From Hydnum rufescens UP504 (Eukaryota > Basidiomycota > Agaricomycetes > Cantharellales > Hydnaceae): a DNA stretch of 64,000 bases. Position 1 is the first letter of the stretch, and every line of letters starts with the position of its first letter. Shown in pieces: positions 12,031 to 24,064 of the stretch. A program made the translations under genes and the position numbers. Where the stretch lies: positions 56,132-120,131 of the forward strand of contig MU128998.1 of NCBI GenBank assembly GCA_014904985.1. The letters are read 5' to 3'. Under the pieces are notes generated by a model. The model did not search any database. It was not told where the DNA came from and saw only the letters and a list, made by a program, of their open reading frames with translations.

Positions 12031-15000
12031 CGTGAGCAATCGGCCCTCAGTGCCCATGTTCTGAATCTCTAAAATTCGTCCTGATCGGCCCGATATATCT
12101 TCGTCTCGACCTTTGCTTTGTGTTTCGGCTGGTATGGTTCCATGTCCTTGCGTGTCCTGGCAATAGATCAGCTTCCATGCGGCACTAATATACGATAAGG
12201 TCGGTACGGATATGATACCGTGCATATATGCCAGACTGATGTTGGCGATAACATCTATGCGACCGATCTAAACAACCTCTCTGACCGGCATCTCTCAGTT
12301 CCCATCTTTCAGGTGTCTTTCACTCTGTGCTCTCCTCGTCTTCTCGACCGTTAACTCCCTTATTCGCAATCCGTCTGGCCATTGTAGTTTTGCACGTCTC
12401 AATGTTTCCTACCCGGGAACGATTTGTGAATACATTGTCCTACTGCCACGACTACAACCCCACTGTTAATTCTCATGACTTTCACGCCGGCATTTGTCCA
12501 CCCCATACCCCATGGCTTCGTGATCTCTGATACAGCCTTCGTCTTATTTGGATCCCCTGGACATGTTGTAGTGGTCTTCGGTGGCCAACGCATTTCGCAT
12601 CGTGTTCAAACGTTCCGCCCGTATTATTCACTTCCCGCGATGTCCGCCTCGTCAGCTCTGATCCGGATTGCTACGTGAAGTCGGCAAAATATGATCTGTG
12701 ATCTACGGGAAGTCAAGGGCTACAGCGTTCTGAGTCTTCTGAGGCGGTGTCCCCCTCCATCGTACTGGCAGGGAGCGTTCCGCAGAATGTATACGATATA
12801 CTCTGACTTCCAAACGTTTGAAGGCTGCCCACCGTTCGGGAATCGGCTGGTTCGGCCTCTTGTCATGCTTGTACTGGGGGAGAGTGCAAGACTATTGGCG
12901 GCGTTGTATTGAACGGACCTGCAGACCGATTCGACCTTCAAGCCTCAGGGATACTTGAACGCATGGACCTATGGACAGGGCGATTTCTGTCGTCTCCCAT
13001 CGCACTCGCATCCCGTGCACGTCGACATATTCAGAGGTTTGATGGCCTTGGCAAGCTAGAGCGAGATTGATTCGGACTTCTCTATGCGAGTTATGGAAAC
13101 ATCATTCCTTCTAATCTACCGCACCAACTGTTCGCGGCGCCGGCCACCATCTTTCGTCCTATTCACCGGCCTGCAGCCTTATCTTTCAATGCCTTTCAAT
13201 GGCTGGTTTTTGCAAGACTTCTGCTCTGATTACTCGCACCTCATCATTTTAGACACATCAAATGAGTATCACCACCAGTTCATACTGTATGGAATTCGAG
13301 TGAACTGATGGATTGTTATTCATCAGTCCGATTCCTCAATTTGGCCCAGCGCGATTAGGGTCTCCTGTAGAATGTACGTCAAATCAGATGTCTTGAAATA
13401 TGCATCTATAGTGACATACCCTTGCCGCCCTGTCCTTCGCAATACTTTAGACGCGGGCCGGACCCAGACCCGATGGGTTGTCCGTCGACTGCAGCAAGCC
13501 AGAGCAGATGAAAAGATGTAAGGTTAGTATTGGTCCTGTTTGCATCCATAACCGGCATTGACGAACCAACCGCAGTGGCCCTCCAATGTATGGAGATTGA
13601 GTTCGGGCCTCTTACTCTTTCTTCTTCTTCCTTCATATTCGTCAAATTATTACGGGGGATGGAGTGACCAGTCAATCGTATGGATATTCGGTGAGAAATA
13701 CGTGACCATACCCTCCATATCAGGCGCTTGCCCTGTAAGCTGAGTACGGTCTACGGTTTAGTGACAGGTGTCCTATAGATAGGGGCCGCAATCCTTACAA
13801 ATTGTGTAGGAAGCGAACATAGCCTCCAGCAGCGACAATGGCTGACGGAAAGAAAGGAAATGGTTTTGTGAGTCAAACGGGTACGTGTTTTCAGTCATGA
13901 GTTGACTGACAAGGAGTAGACATGGAGGCGGAGGCAGAGGTAGACATTATCGACAATGTTCGAAGCGATGAGCAAGGGCTTGTTGGGGACTGGCAAGAAG
14001 ATGCCAGCTTCGTCCTCTTTTATGCACCTTGCATGTCAAGGCCCCTTACGAGTTTTTCGGAGGTTTCGATGCGTGGTATACGCTTGCCACTGGCACCCAA
14101 GTCCTGAAATCTCGAGAGGTCGTGCCTCGTTGTATTACAATAGATATGAATTATAGCAATCTTTGATAAATAGTGCAAACACGAGGCATGAGCCACAATT
14201 ATATAAAGCCTTCCGGATGCCAAGTGCCCTTGTTTTTGCGTCAATACGATCTCTATACGACGAAAAGCATCTAGATGAACGGAGGTTATTCTGATCAAGA
14301 CCTCCGAAGCATGCTAAAGGTTTCGATAGCAGATCGTCCTCGATCGGGAAACAAGATGGTTGCCGAAGCCTCTATCGCCAAAGACGGCAGTGTCATCTGC
14401 CACGAATTAGGCTGGGAACGACAGTGGTACCGATAAGATTCGAAGATGGGCGAACTGGAGTAAAACAGCCTAACTCAACATTCGAAGCTTCGCCGCCCCC
14501 AGGAAACTGTCCTCCTAAGGGCCCGCAGGTATCATAGGATTCGGTGGCTTCGGGCTCGTCCATCAGTTCCCTAGCAGCGAGGCATAGGAACGCACAAGAC
14601 CACCAACAGGGTGATGTGGCGAATAGCCTTAGAGCCTTGGTATCTTGAAACCAGAGTTAAGACGTAAAAGGGTAAGTGTGAGATCTGAGGGATAGAACAA
14701 GCCTTCCGAAATATTCCGGAGAATTGGGACGCATTGCAGCCATGCGATAGAAACACAGACATGATCAGAAAAAAAAACAAGAGAAGTTGCAGATGGCTCA
14801 ACCGAAGAAACTCTGCTCTCCTGAAGTCGCGCGATGAGAGTCACGAGGATTGTTCCGCACAACAACAAACTTCGAATCCGTGGAGAAGTCGCGACGGATG
14901 CTCACTTCCTAGCTTGTGCCGGCCAAAAAAAGAATGCAAAGGTGGTTCCATTGTGCGGATCACGTGAGAGTGGGACCCACTTCTGCTGGCGTCAATGGCA

Positions 15001-16500
15001 AAAGCGCGAAAATGCTCAAGTCAGATCGGAAAGCATAGTTTCGGACTGACAATGACAGCGAGTATGGCGCGGTGAATGTCAGACTGACATCCACTGCGCA
15101 TACTCGCTGCACCTTCACTATCTCCAACTATGACTATGGATTGTCAACAACCCCGCAAGTCCATCGAAGCCCTTGGAAATGTACGCCGAATTTACGCGTA
15201 CGACAAGATAACCTCGGTGTCCAGCCTCCATTGCGTTGGGACCTCTGCCGAAGAAGGAATCTACCTGGCCAATACTCAGGGGCGATATTAGAGACCGACA
15301 CGCTAATGAGAGCGTTGGCGGTATCATCGTGCGTTTTCTTTCCTTTGCGCTTCTGGTTACATACTCGCATGTCGATAGCTCTATTATCCGATATTCCGAT
15401 ATTCAGGGTTCTACAGGACTATTATCTTCAGCAGGTACTTCGCCTCTGTCTCCCAATAACATCGACATGGCTGTACCACAGCTTGCGCCCTCCTAGTTAT
15501 CTGATCCCTGCTGTGGAGGAACTGATAATTCCCTGCCGTCATCTGCTTCATATCCGCCATGTCTATCCTTCTTTTGAGTTCTTCCCTCAAGGTCATAGAT
15601 GCGTCGCACCCCTCACTAAGGATCATCTGCCGCATGGGACCGTGAAATTTATTCACCTCTGTGTGCCTCTTGCCGTCGTAAAATGCTTAAACTACGTACG
15701 GAAGCTAGGATCGACTCTTGGATTATGTTGATTGTGCCTACTGGCGAACGGTCAGTAGGGTTAATCAGTGGTATACTAACAGGCACAATTGCTAGCACTC
15801 TAATATGTGGCCTAACTGTTTGACCCCGCGATATTCTTCCAGAGCCGAACTCGTTGGCGACCCCTTGCAGTCCTTGCCAATGACGGCGTGCGGGTTTTCT
15901 TCGTGGACATTGGCTTCCTCTGGTATATCACAAATGCCTACATATTCCGTCTAGCACTGCCATTTGACCGTTCTGCGATGAACCACACCATGTCGTTCGT
16001 GCGCCATCTTTCACCCTCCCAGGAGGCCGGGCGTGGTCGGACGGAGTGATCTCTGCGCCTCTTAAGTGCATTCCATAGAATTAAGGCAAAGAGTAGTTGG
16101 ACGGTGGTATGTGTGATCGTGGCAAGCGAGAGGAATTTCGAGACTAATATTCGAGATAAGATATACTTCGACTTTAGAGCTGGCGCTGGTTCACACAAAG
16201 TTATTAGGCACCGCTGTGCATTCCAGTCGTAGGGAAGGTTACGATCCTAATCCTGTTGCGGAATCTCTGAGTCTGTGAGTGATAGAAGACTGATGGTCGC
16301 ATGCAACTTATTGCTGACTCGGTCTGTTGCAGGTTAAGCTTGCGTGAGTATCAGTTGAGACTTTTTGAGTCAGTGGAGGTAAAGCAGAGTGGGATGCCAT
16401 GCTGTGATCGCATCTACCGCAAACACGCAGAAATGTCTTACGCAGCATTTGGATCGTCAGAAGGTGTAGTCGCTTCCTCCTGACTTTGTATCTCATTTAC
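12031..16500. repeat. Copy 3 of tandem 4.3-kb unit
   Basis: It directly follows copy 2 and repeats its sequence in the same orientation. It ends just downstream of the 3' end of the second NLR gene at 16576. Pieces near 15.8-16.2 kb also match 23.6-23.8 kb, linking this unit to the flank of the second NLR gene. No large gene is supported; ORFs such as the 219-codon frame at 15072-15731 are not preserved in the sister copies. Confidence 0.75.
13838..14107 (+). CDS. Small two-exon hypothetical protein, 76 aa (paralogue of the 9443 gene)
   Basis: Exon 1 (13838-13880) begins MADGKKGNGFVSQT. The 39-nt intron (13881-13919) has a GTACGT donor, a TTGACTGAC branch-like motif and a GAGTAG acceptor. 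Exon 2 ends at 14107. The acidic stretch is longer than in the sister copy (extra glutamate/valine residues). Following DEQG this copy reads DWQEDASFVLFYAPC, then runs to a stop 30 residues later. Conservation of length and position of the intron across copies is the main argument for a gene. No family is recognised. Confidence 0.4.
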
Positions 16501-16575
16501 ATGGTCACATAAAGAAGCCCATTAATAATACCGCGAATTTACAATGATCCATGGGGTTGATGTGCATCCAACTTG

Positions 16576-19500
16576 CTAGCAAAAGAATATAACCCTAAGT
16601 CTTCGCAAAACTTGACGGAAGCCCCACGCACGGGATTTATGATTCTGGAGAGGGGAGTCATGAGTCGGGAGAGGGTCATGGGTCGGGAGAGGGTCATGAG
16701 TCGAGAGAGGGTCATGAGTCGAGAGAGGGCCACGAGTCGGGAGAGGGCCATGAGTCGGGGGAGGGTCAGGAGTCGAGAGAGGGTCATGAGTCGGGAGAGG
16801 GTCAGGAGTCGAGAGAGGGTCATGAGTCGAGAGAGGGTCATGAGTCGGGAGAGGGTCGGGAGTCGAGAGAGGGTCATGAGTCGGGAGAGGGTCGGGAGTC
16901 GAGAGAGGGTCATGAGTCGGGAGAGGGTCTTGAGTCGGGAGAGGGGGGTCATGGCTCATGATGGAGGGGTGCAGAAAGGCAACAGTAGGCATCAGCCTGG
17001 TATGAACTTCCTCCTCCTCACTGAAGTGCCAATTAAATGGGTCAAGCGGAACTGCAAGAATTATGACATGACCACTCCTGCATCTAACAGCAATCCGAGG
17101 GTGGGTTGGATGATTTGATGCAATGATCTCAGTGGGCTCGGATGGGATGTAATGTGGGGGGATGTGACATATACGTCTGGGGTGACTATCTCCTTGCTGT
17201 TCCACTTTTATCCAATGGCCATGAAGAGACCAGAAGCAGATGGGTGGTGTCAAGGTCATGAAGGGTGTAGAGGTTGCTATGGATGACCCGGAGGTTATGT
17301 GAGAGGGAGGTTGGGAACTCAAATCCCATACAAAGGTCTCTGTCCCTGCATGTGAGATTAATGTATGACCATCTAAGGAATATTCAACAGTTGTAACAAA
17401 ACCAGAATGGCCTTCCAGTTTTGCAATGGGTGTGCCAGATATGGCATCCCACAACTGCAGAGTATGATCAGCAGAGCCAGATGCCAGTTGCAATCCATCT
17501 GGTGAAAATGCAACAGTCATGGCCCAATCAGAGTGGCCTTCCAGTGTTGCAATGGATGTGCCAGATGTGGCATCCCATAATCGCACAGTATGATCATCAG
17601 AGCCTGATGCCAAGTGCAATCCGTCAGGTGAGAATGCAACAGCATGAACCCAACCAGAATGGCCTTCAAGTTTTGCAGTGGATACACCAGATATGGCATC
17701 CCATAATTGTATAGTATGATCAGAGGAGCCTGATGCCAGGTGTAATCCATCAGGTGAAAATACAACAGTGGTAACAAAACCAGAATGGCCTTCCAGTTTC
17801 ACAATGGATGTGCTAGATGTGGCATCCCATAATTGTACAGTATGATCAAAGGAGCCTGATGCCAAACACAATCCATTGGGTGAAAATGCAACAGTCCTAA
17901 CTGGGCCAGAATGGCCTTCCAGTTTTGCAATGGATGTGCCAGATATGGCATCCCACAATTGTAAAGTATGATCATCAGAACCTGATGCCAGGCACAATCC
18001 ATCAGGTGAAAATGCAAGAGTCCTAACCCAGCTAGAATGGCCATCCAGTTTTGTGGATGCACTGGATGTGGGATCCCATAATCGTAGAGTATTATCATTG
18101 GACCCTGATGCCAGCTGCAATCCATCATGTGAAAATGCCACAGTTGTAATAGAATGAGAATGGCCTGCCATTTTTGCAATGGATACACCAGATATGGTAT
18201 CCCACAATTGTACAGTCCGATCTTCAGACCCTGATGCCAGGCACAATCCATCAGGTGAGAATGCAACAGCATGGACCCAACCAGAATGCCTTCCAATTTT
18301 GCAATGGATGCACCAGATATGGCATCCCACAATTGTACAGTAAAATCATCAGAGCCTGATGCCAGATGTGATCCATCAGGTGAAAATGCAACAGTCCTAA
18401 CTGGACCAGAATGACCTTCCAGTTTTGCAATGGATCCACAAGATCTGACATCCCATAATTGTATTGTATGATCAGAGGAGCCTGATGCCAGGTGTAATCC
18501 ATTGGGTGAAAATGCAATGGTTACAACTTTATTAGAATGGCCCTCCAGTGTTGCAATGGGTGTGCCAGACATAGCATCCCATAATTTCAGAGTATGATCC
18601 TTGGAGCCAGATGCCAGGCACAATCCATCAGGTGAAAATGCAGTGGCCATGATCCAACTAGAATGGCCTTCCAGTTTTGCAATGGATGCACCAGATACAG
18701 CATCCCACAATTGTAGAGTGTCATCCTCAGAGCCTGATGCCAGATGTGATCCATCAGGTGAAAATGCAAGAGTTCTAACTGGACCAGAATGGCCTTCCAG
18801 TTTCATGATGGACACACCAGATATGACATCCCACAATTGTAGCAAGTGGTCATGAGACCCTGATGCAAGGTGCAAACCATCAGGTGCAAATGCAACAGCT
18901 GTAACAGCCCCAGAATGACCTTCCAGTTTTGCAATGGACCCTCCAGATATGGCATCCCACAATTGTACAGTATGATCATAGGAGCCTGATGACATGCAAT
19001 GGTACTGGACAGAATGCCTTCCAGTTTCCAATGGATGCATTGGATGGTATCCACATTGTATGGTGTGATCATCAGAGCCTGATGCCAGGCATAATCATCA
19101 GGTGAAATGCAATGGTCAACCAACAGAATGGCCTTCCATTTTGCAAGGACACACATGTGGATCCACAATGCAGAGTACAATCATTAGAGCTGATGCAGTA
19201 TCATCAGTGAAATGCATGTGTAACTGCATCAGAATGGCTCCAGTGTCTGATGGAGCACCAGACACAGGATCCCACAATCTCACAGTGTGATCACCAGAGG
19301 CTGATGCCAGGCACAATGCATCAGGTGAATATGCAATACTTGTAACCAAGAAGAATGGCCCGTAAATTACTCAAGTTCCGTGGCCATTCAGACCCGTGCC
19401 TTGGAGCACCCTGATAGAATCCTTTGCATCTTCACAATACACTTGGTATAATGCAGTGTTCACTGGGGTGAAAGGCAGTGCAGAATGATACACATGTAGT

Positions 19501-21450
19501 GCACTTGCCCTTATCACTTCCCCATGTGTGAGAGTGAATCGATGTGAATCGGAGAGGATTGTTACAACTGATTGGCTTGCATTTTGAACTTTTCTGTCAC
19601 AAGAATCATTCAGCACACTCAGTTGCTGGACTGAGGATCAATGCAAAACACACGTACTGCCCAGCGGTGCACCTCTTGAATCGAGCTTACAGCACTAGCA
19701 ACTCCCCCAATGAGGCTCAATGCTTCCAACCACCATAAAATCGACACCATGGAGAATGACTCAAGCGCCTCCATTATTCTCTTCTCCCCGAACTCCACAC
19801 ACAATAGATGTGACGCCCAGTAGCGGCATGCATACTGAACCTCCAGTGACAGTGCCTCTCTCACTTTTTTCTCAAATCCATCCACTTCCTGATTGAGTAG
19901 TGATGGATCCGAGATCCCAGCTATGTCCCGTTTTAGATGTATTGCATCATGAGTTCGAAGCATCGGGTGGCATGCCGCAGTTCTTGTTCTGGCACACGAA
20001 CAATCACGAACTCCGGCATAGAACATCGCGAAGCATCTGTGATAAATTCGATAAATGAAGGGTGGTAGATACGAGGCGCCTCGTGAATATCAGAAGGTGG
20101 GATAATGACCGAGTGAAGATGACGCAAACAGGCCCGAACGACATGCATTTCACACTGGACAAATTTAGCCAACGAATGCAACGGAGGGGCTCGCGCAACA
20201 ACACACACTCCCGACGATGACTTGAAACCGCATTACAATCTTTCGATGGTTAGATGCAGACAGGGAGTTACGGAGCACTCCGATGTAGAGGTTGTCCAGC
20301 TGCGAATATGGTGTCACTCCACTTGCTGGAGGGAATGAGCGCTAAGTATAAGCCTTAGATGGGAGTGAGGATCTTGCACACGATCGTCCCCAATGAATCG
20401 GATTGCCGTAGCCGCATAAATGAATAGCTTCCCAGACTTCTCTACGAGCAATTCCTCTCAGCCTCCGTCGTCCAATCCGGAGGCATGGGCAGATCAAGTT
20501 TCTCTGGAATTTTGGCCAATTCGGTAGAGATATAAAAGTGGATGTCTCGCTGAACGATGGATGCCTCGATATCGTGCAGAACCGTCCGCGCGAGGTTATG
20601 TCAACTTTGTTGAACACGGAAGATAGATGAGGTTGGGGACGGCTTGAGATCAGGATGCGTAGGAACGGTATTCGTATCGCGTGTGAAAATAAAAGTCGCA
20701 GAATATTTCCACCACCCTCTTCATCACATTCGTCGAGAGCGTCGAGGATGATCAGTGTAGGAGACCGACGGGAATCAATTCTTAGAAGGGGCGTCAAGAT
20801 TAATTCCTCAAGTTGAGATAATAAGTTCTTGTGCCCGAGTGTCGGATCTTGTCTTAGGGCTTCTACAATAACGCCCTTGAACGCGCGGTCCGACAGCGCA
20901 AGTTGGAAAGCGAGCGTCGGTAATACGAGCCCCGGATCCCGTAAAGGTTGATCGCTACGAGAAAAGAAGAAACTAGCTCCTAAGATGCCTTTCCTTCGCG
21001 ATCGTTCAGCGATGGTTTTAACTATGGTGGATTTACCGATGCCGGCGAGTCCGCTGAGCCAGTACACAGGCGGTCTTTCACCATTCGTGCTCTCCGACCA
21101 CGATTCAATCTCCTCCAAGATAGCAACGCGAGTGCCCTCAAGACATGATGAAGGAGCATCCTTGCGGCCAGAGTCATGTGCTGCATATACGGCGCGAGGA
21201 AGAGACATGAGAAGGGAAGTATCAGTGGATTCCGATCTGTCTGGAAGAGCACGGGTTATGGGAAAGGTGTGTAAATGCTTGAAGGAGAGATTGACTATTA
21301 CCGTAATGGAAATAGACATCCCCTCCACGACCGCCAGTACCACCCGCTACGCCAGCACCGCCAGGACCAGTAACTGAGGACAAAGATGCATGAGCATGAG
21401 GACCAGGACGAGGGATTGAAAGGGAACCGACTTATAGAGATAGTAGTTTG
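16576..21450 (-). CDS. NACHT-WD40 NLR-like protein with hexapeptide-repeat tail
   Basis: Exon 1 encodes a glycine-rich SSVTGPGGAGVAGG stretch. A 61-nt intron (21241-21301) at the same codon as in the first NLR gene follows. The NACHT exon has Walker A GLAGIGKST and Walker B LIILDALDEC. The helical linker carries PSLLNQEVDGFEKKVREAL and SILWWLEALSLIGGV, then the SALPFTPVN segment, degenerate blades at 19.0-19.36 kb, about 13 clear WD40 blades and a final atypical blade (ETFVWDLSS). The protein ends in a tail of about sixteen PTHDPL-like hexapeptides. Frame breaks occur near 20600, 20450, 19950, 19000-19350 (several) and 18288. The last is a lost G in an otherwise conserved GAATGGCC. The family acts as NACHT-switch immune or incompatibility receptors; the ligand is unknown. 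Whether it is active or a pseudogene depends on whether the breaks are assembly errors. Confidence 0.85.
16657..16944. repeat. 18-bp minisatellite, 16 units, coding for the NLR C-terminal tail
   Basis: Sixteen consecutive 18-bp units of the type GTCATGAGTCGGGAGAGG are present, with variation at a few positions. On the minus strand in the frame of the NLR gene each unit encodes six residues (P/S-T-H/P-D-P-L). Because 18 is a multiple of three, copy-number change keeps the frame. The same DNA is also open in another minus frame (MTLSRL repeats) and on the plus strand (MSRERV repeats), which explains long shadow ORFs here. Confidence 0.95.
17380..19350 (-). repeat. WD40 repeat array of second NLR (126-bp units)
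   Basis: About thirteen clean 42-residue blades with the framework AFSPDGLxLASGSxDHTxxLWDxxSGxSIAKLEGHS repeat every 126 bp between 17.38 and 19.0 kb. They are followed towards the N-terminus (19.0-19.35 kb) by two to three blades broken by many single-base losses in doublets. Neighbouring blades are nearly identical at DNA level, indicating recent unit duplication or concerted evolution. Confidence 0.9.
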
Positions 21451-21779
21451 CATGGTATTCAACAGGGAACTGAGGTTGGAGTAGGCCGCTCCTGACAAGA
21501 TCGGCGGAATGGATTCACTCGGCGATTTCGAGGATGGAGATACGACGCTGTTGTTGTCCAGTTGGTATATGTCACACTACTGTGATCTAACCCAACAGGT
21601 GGTTCCAAGATTTGGATCATCAAGTGGCCGCGACTTGCGGTCACGTCACACGGAAGTCGCTCTGAAGTCCAGTCACACCGAAGTCGCTCTCTCGCCGCAG
21701 GAGTTGGCTCAGGCCACATCCGAGTCACCACACTTGTCATGTTTAGCACTCCCTGGGCACGGAGCTGAAGAATCCGTAT

Positions 21780-24050
21780 GATATTGCAATTATTCTCGGG
21801 AAACTAATAGCATTTTCTCCATCCTAGGAGGAATCGGTGTTGTCGTCTTGACATATCTTCTTGTTCTCTCCTTGGTATTTCGGCTTCTCTTGAACCTTGC
21901 GAAACCATGGGTCTGTTCACATTCGCCAATTCGTCATCGGCACACCAGGATGGAATCAGCAGCATGTGGCTTTCTGCGACAGGAAGTTTGGTATGGCAGA
22001 GGAAACGGCGTATATACTGACAGATGCTAACGAAAGTACCCGGCCCTGTACTTTGGGCCATCCCTGCGAGACCCCAAAGGTTTCAAAGTATCTAAGCGCT
22101 CTCGCTGAGCAGCATCTCGTGGTTCCTGTGTTTCAGACGTCTGTGTTTTCGATCCTAACTCCCTCGCTCCCAGTTGGTGCGTGCATATTTTGGCTTTCTA
22201 CGTCTCGAGGGCCTCCTAGCTGGATTGTTTGTGTATGATTTGTCCTACTCTTGGTATTATCTGCTCGCTGTTAATTTCATTTGATGGCTTTCATGCCCAC
22301 ATCCATCAGTTCATTCCTGGATGCCTCCGACGTCTCTGCCTATATTCGTTCTAGATCTCGGATACACCCTCATAGACATGTTCGATTGGCCTTCACCAGT
22401 CGACCCATTCCCCAGTCGTATGTAAAGGATTTATCTATCCGATTCGCTTCTCGGGATATCCCCTTCGTAAATTCTGATGCAATTCAGAGTATGATCGGTG
22501 GCTCGAGTCCTTGACTGGATTACTAGCTGCAATCAACATAGTCCACCAGAGCCCAATGTCTACAGTGCTCCGATTCGTCGCCCTACATGGGGGAGCGCCT
22601 TCTGTGAAATAGATATCAGGTTCGTTAACTCCCAAAGAATCGGCGCATTGAAGGACGCGCCACCACGCTGGACGAGTGGGAGCGATCTCCCCTCTTGCTA
22701 CTCTAGTGCTGAGGCTATCGGTATTATATCGAACAGACAGTCAGACAGGCTAAATTTCGAGCCTCAGGATATTTGTCAATAATGGAATCCGTGGAGGAAT
22801 CTGCCTTCGTTTCCTATTCTCCTCGCGTCTCATACTGCCAACCTATTCAAAGGTCGGCTCCTTGCGTCGGATTCGGACTTTTCTGTCAACATTGCCCCCC
22901 CAAAAAAATTCCGGGATAGACAATCCGGATACCGAGAGGCTCACCACGGAAAATGCTATACTAAAGAACCATACCGATGAGAGCGTTGACGCTATCATGG
23001 TTTGTGTTCTATCCTTCATCATTCTTTTTACGGACTCCTTAGATCTGGATGTTCTATTATCCGATATCTGGAGGTTTTCAGGGCCATTATCTTCTGCAGG
23101 TGAATAAAATTGTGACCTCGACCTCCCTGTCTCGAAATAAAACGGACCTAATTTGTTTAATCCGGGTGATTTACCCAGCTAAAGATGCAGAAAGCTTGAA
23201 CGTAAAATATCATCATGATCTGTGACACAAGTTGCGCCCTCCTACTCATCTGCCACGCAGGGCCTAAAAATGCCCCAGGAGCATCCGTTGCATATCTCCC
23301 GTGTCCCTCCGTTCCTCGGACCTTCTCTTCAAAGGTATCGTAAATGCGTTGACCTTTGCTGCAGATAATTTGGTACGTCGAATAGTGAAATTTATTCTGC
23401 CTGCACCCCTCTTCATGCTTAGAATATGTGTGGGGTGTGTGTGTTGGATTACAACCACCGTGGTTATATACGAACGGTTACTATTATTAATCGGTCCGAT
23501 TTTCGGTTTCGATTAGAATACTGACAAGCACAATATGAGACCTAACTGTTCGATTCTCGTGCCATTCTAGCAGATCCAAAGTCGTTCAGCGCTCGCGGCG
23601 CTCCTTGCCAACGATGGGGTTTGGATTTCTCCGTGGACATAGATTCTATCTGAGACGTGCACATATTCCATCTGGCACTGCGATCCGACTATTCGGCAAC
23701 GAATTCGACACCATACACACCACATCACGTCGTTCGTGCCTCGCCTTTCACCTTTGAGAATATTTCGTGAGCTCGGACGTTGTGATCTCTGCCGTTCCAA
23801 GTGCAATCGTGTGAAGTTGAAACTGAATGATTGAAGGACAGCTGTGTCTGTACAAACGAAGAGAGTTTCAACATTGGCGTTAGAGCTAAGGTATTGTTCA
23901 GCACATTCATAGAGGTATCCTATGCAGCATTGCATTGTCAAAATATGTAGATTAGGGAGTACATGTATGGATAGCATAAATCAGGGAAGCAATCACCATC
24001 CGTAGAAGTTCTTATGAGGGACAGATTCGGAGTGTATGTATGATAGAAAC
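21780..24050. repeat. Upstream flank of second NLR, duplicated from the flank of the first
   Basis: The segment from about 21.8 kb matches 3.5-4.5 kb (for example CGTCATCGGCACACCAGGA at 21933 and 3654), and later parts match 11.1-11.6 and 15.4-16.1 kb. It therefore belongs to the same family as the 4.3-kb units. A minus frame at 23800-23977 reads HVLPNLHIL-type leucine-rich sequence that might be a fragment of an F-box/LRR-like protein, but it is too short to name. No intact gene was found. Confidence 0.55.
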
Positions 24051-24064
24051 CGATCACTCGATAC

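Noticed and set aside
16573..17118. Plus-strand 181-codon ORF of MSRERV repeats
   Set aside because: It is the antisense reading of the 18-bp minisatellite that codes for the NLR tail; any multiple-of-three repeat gives such frames.
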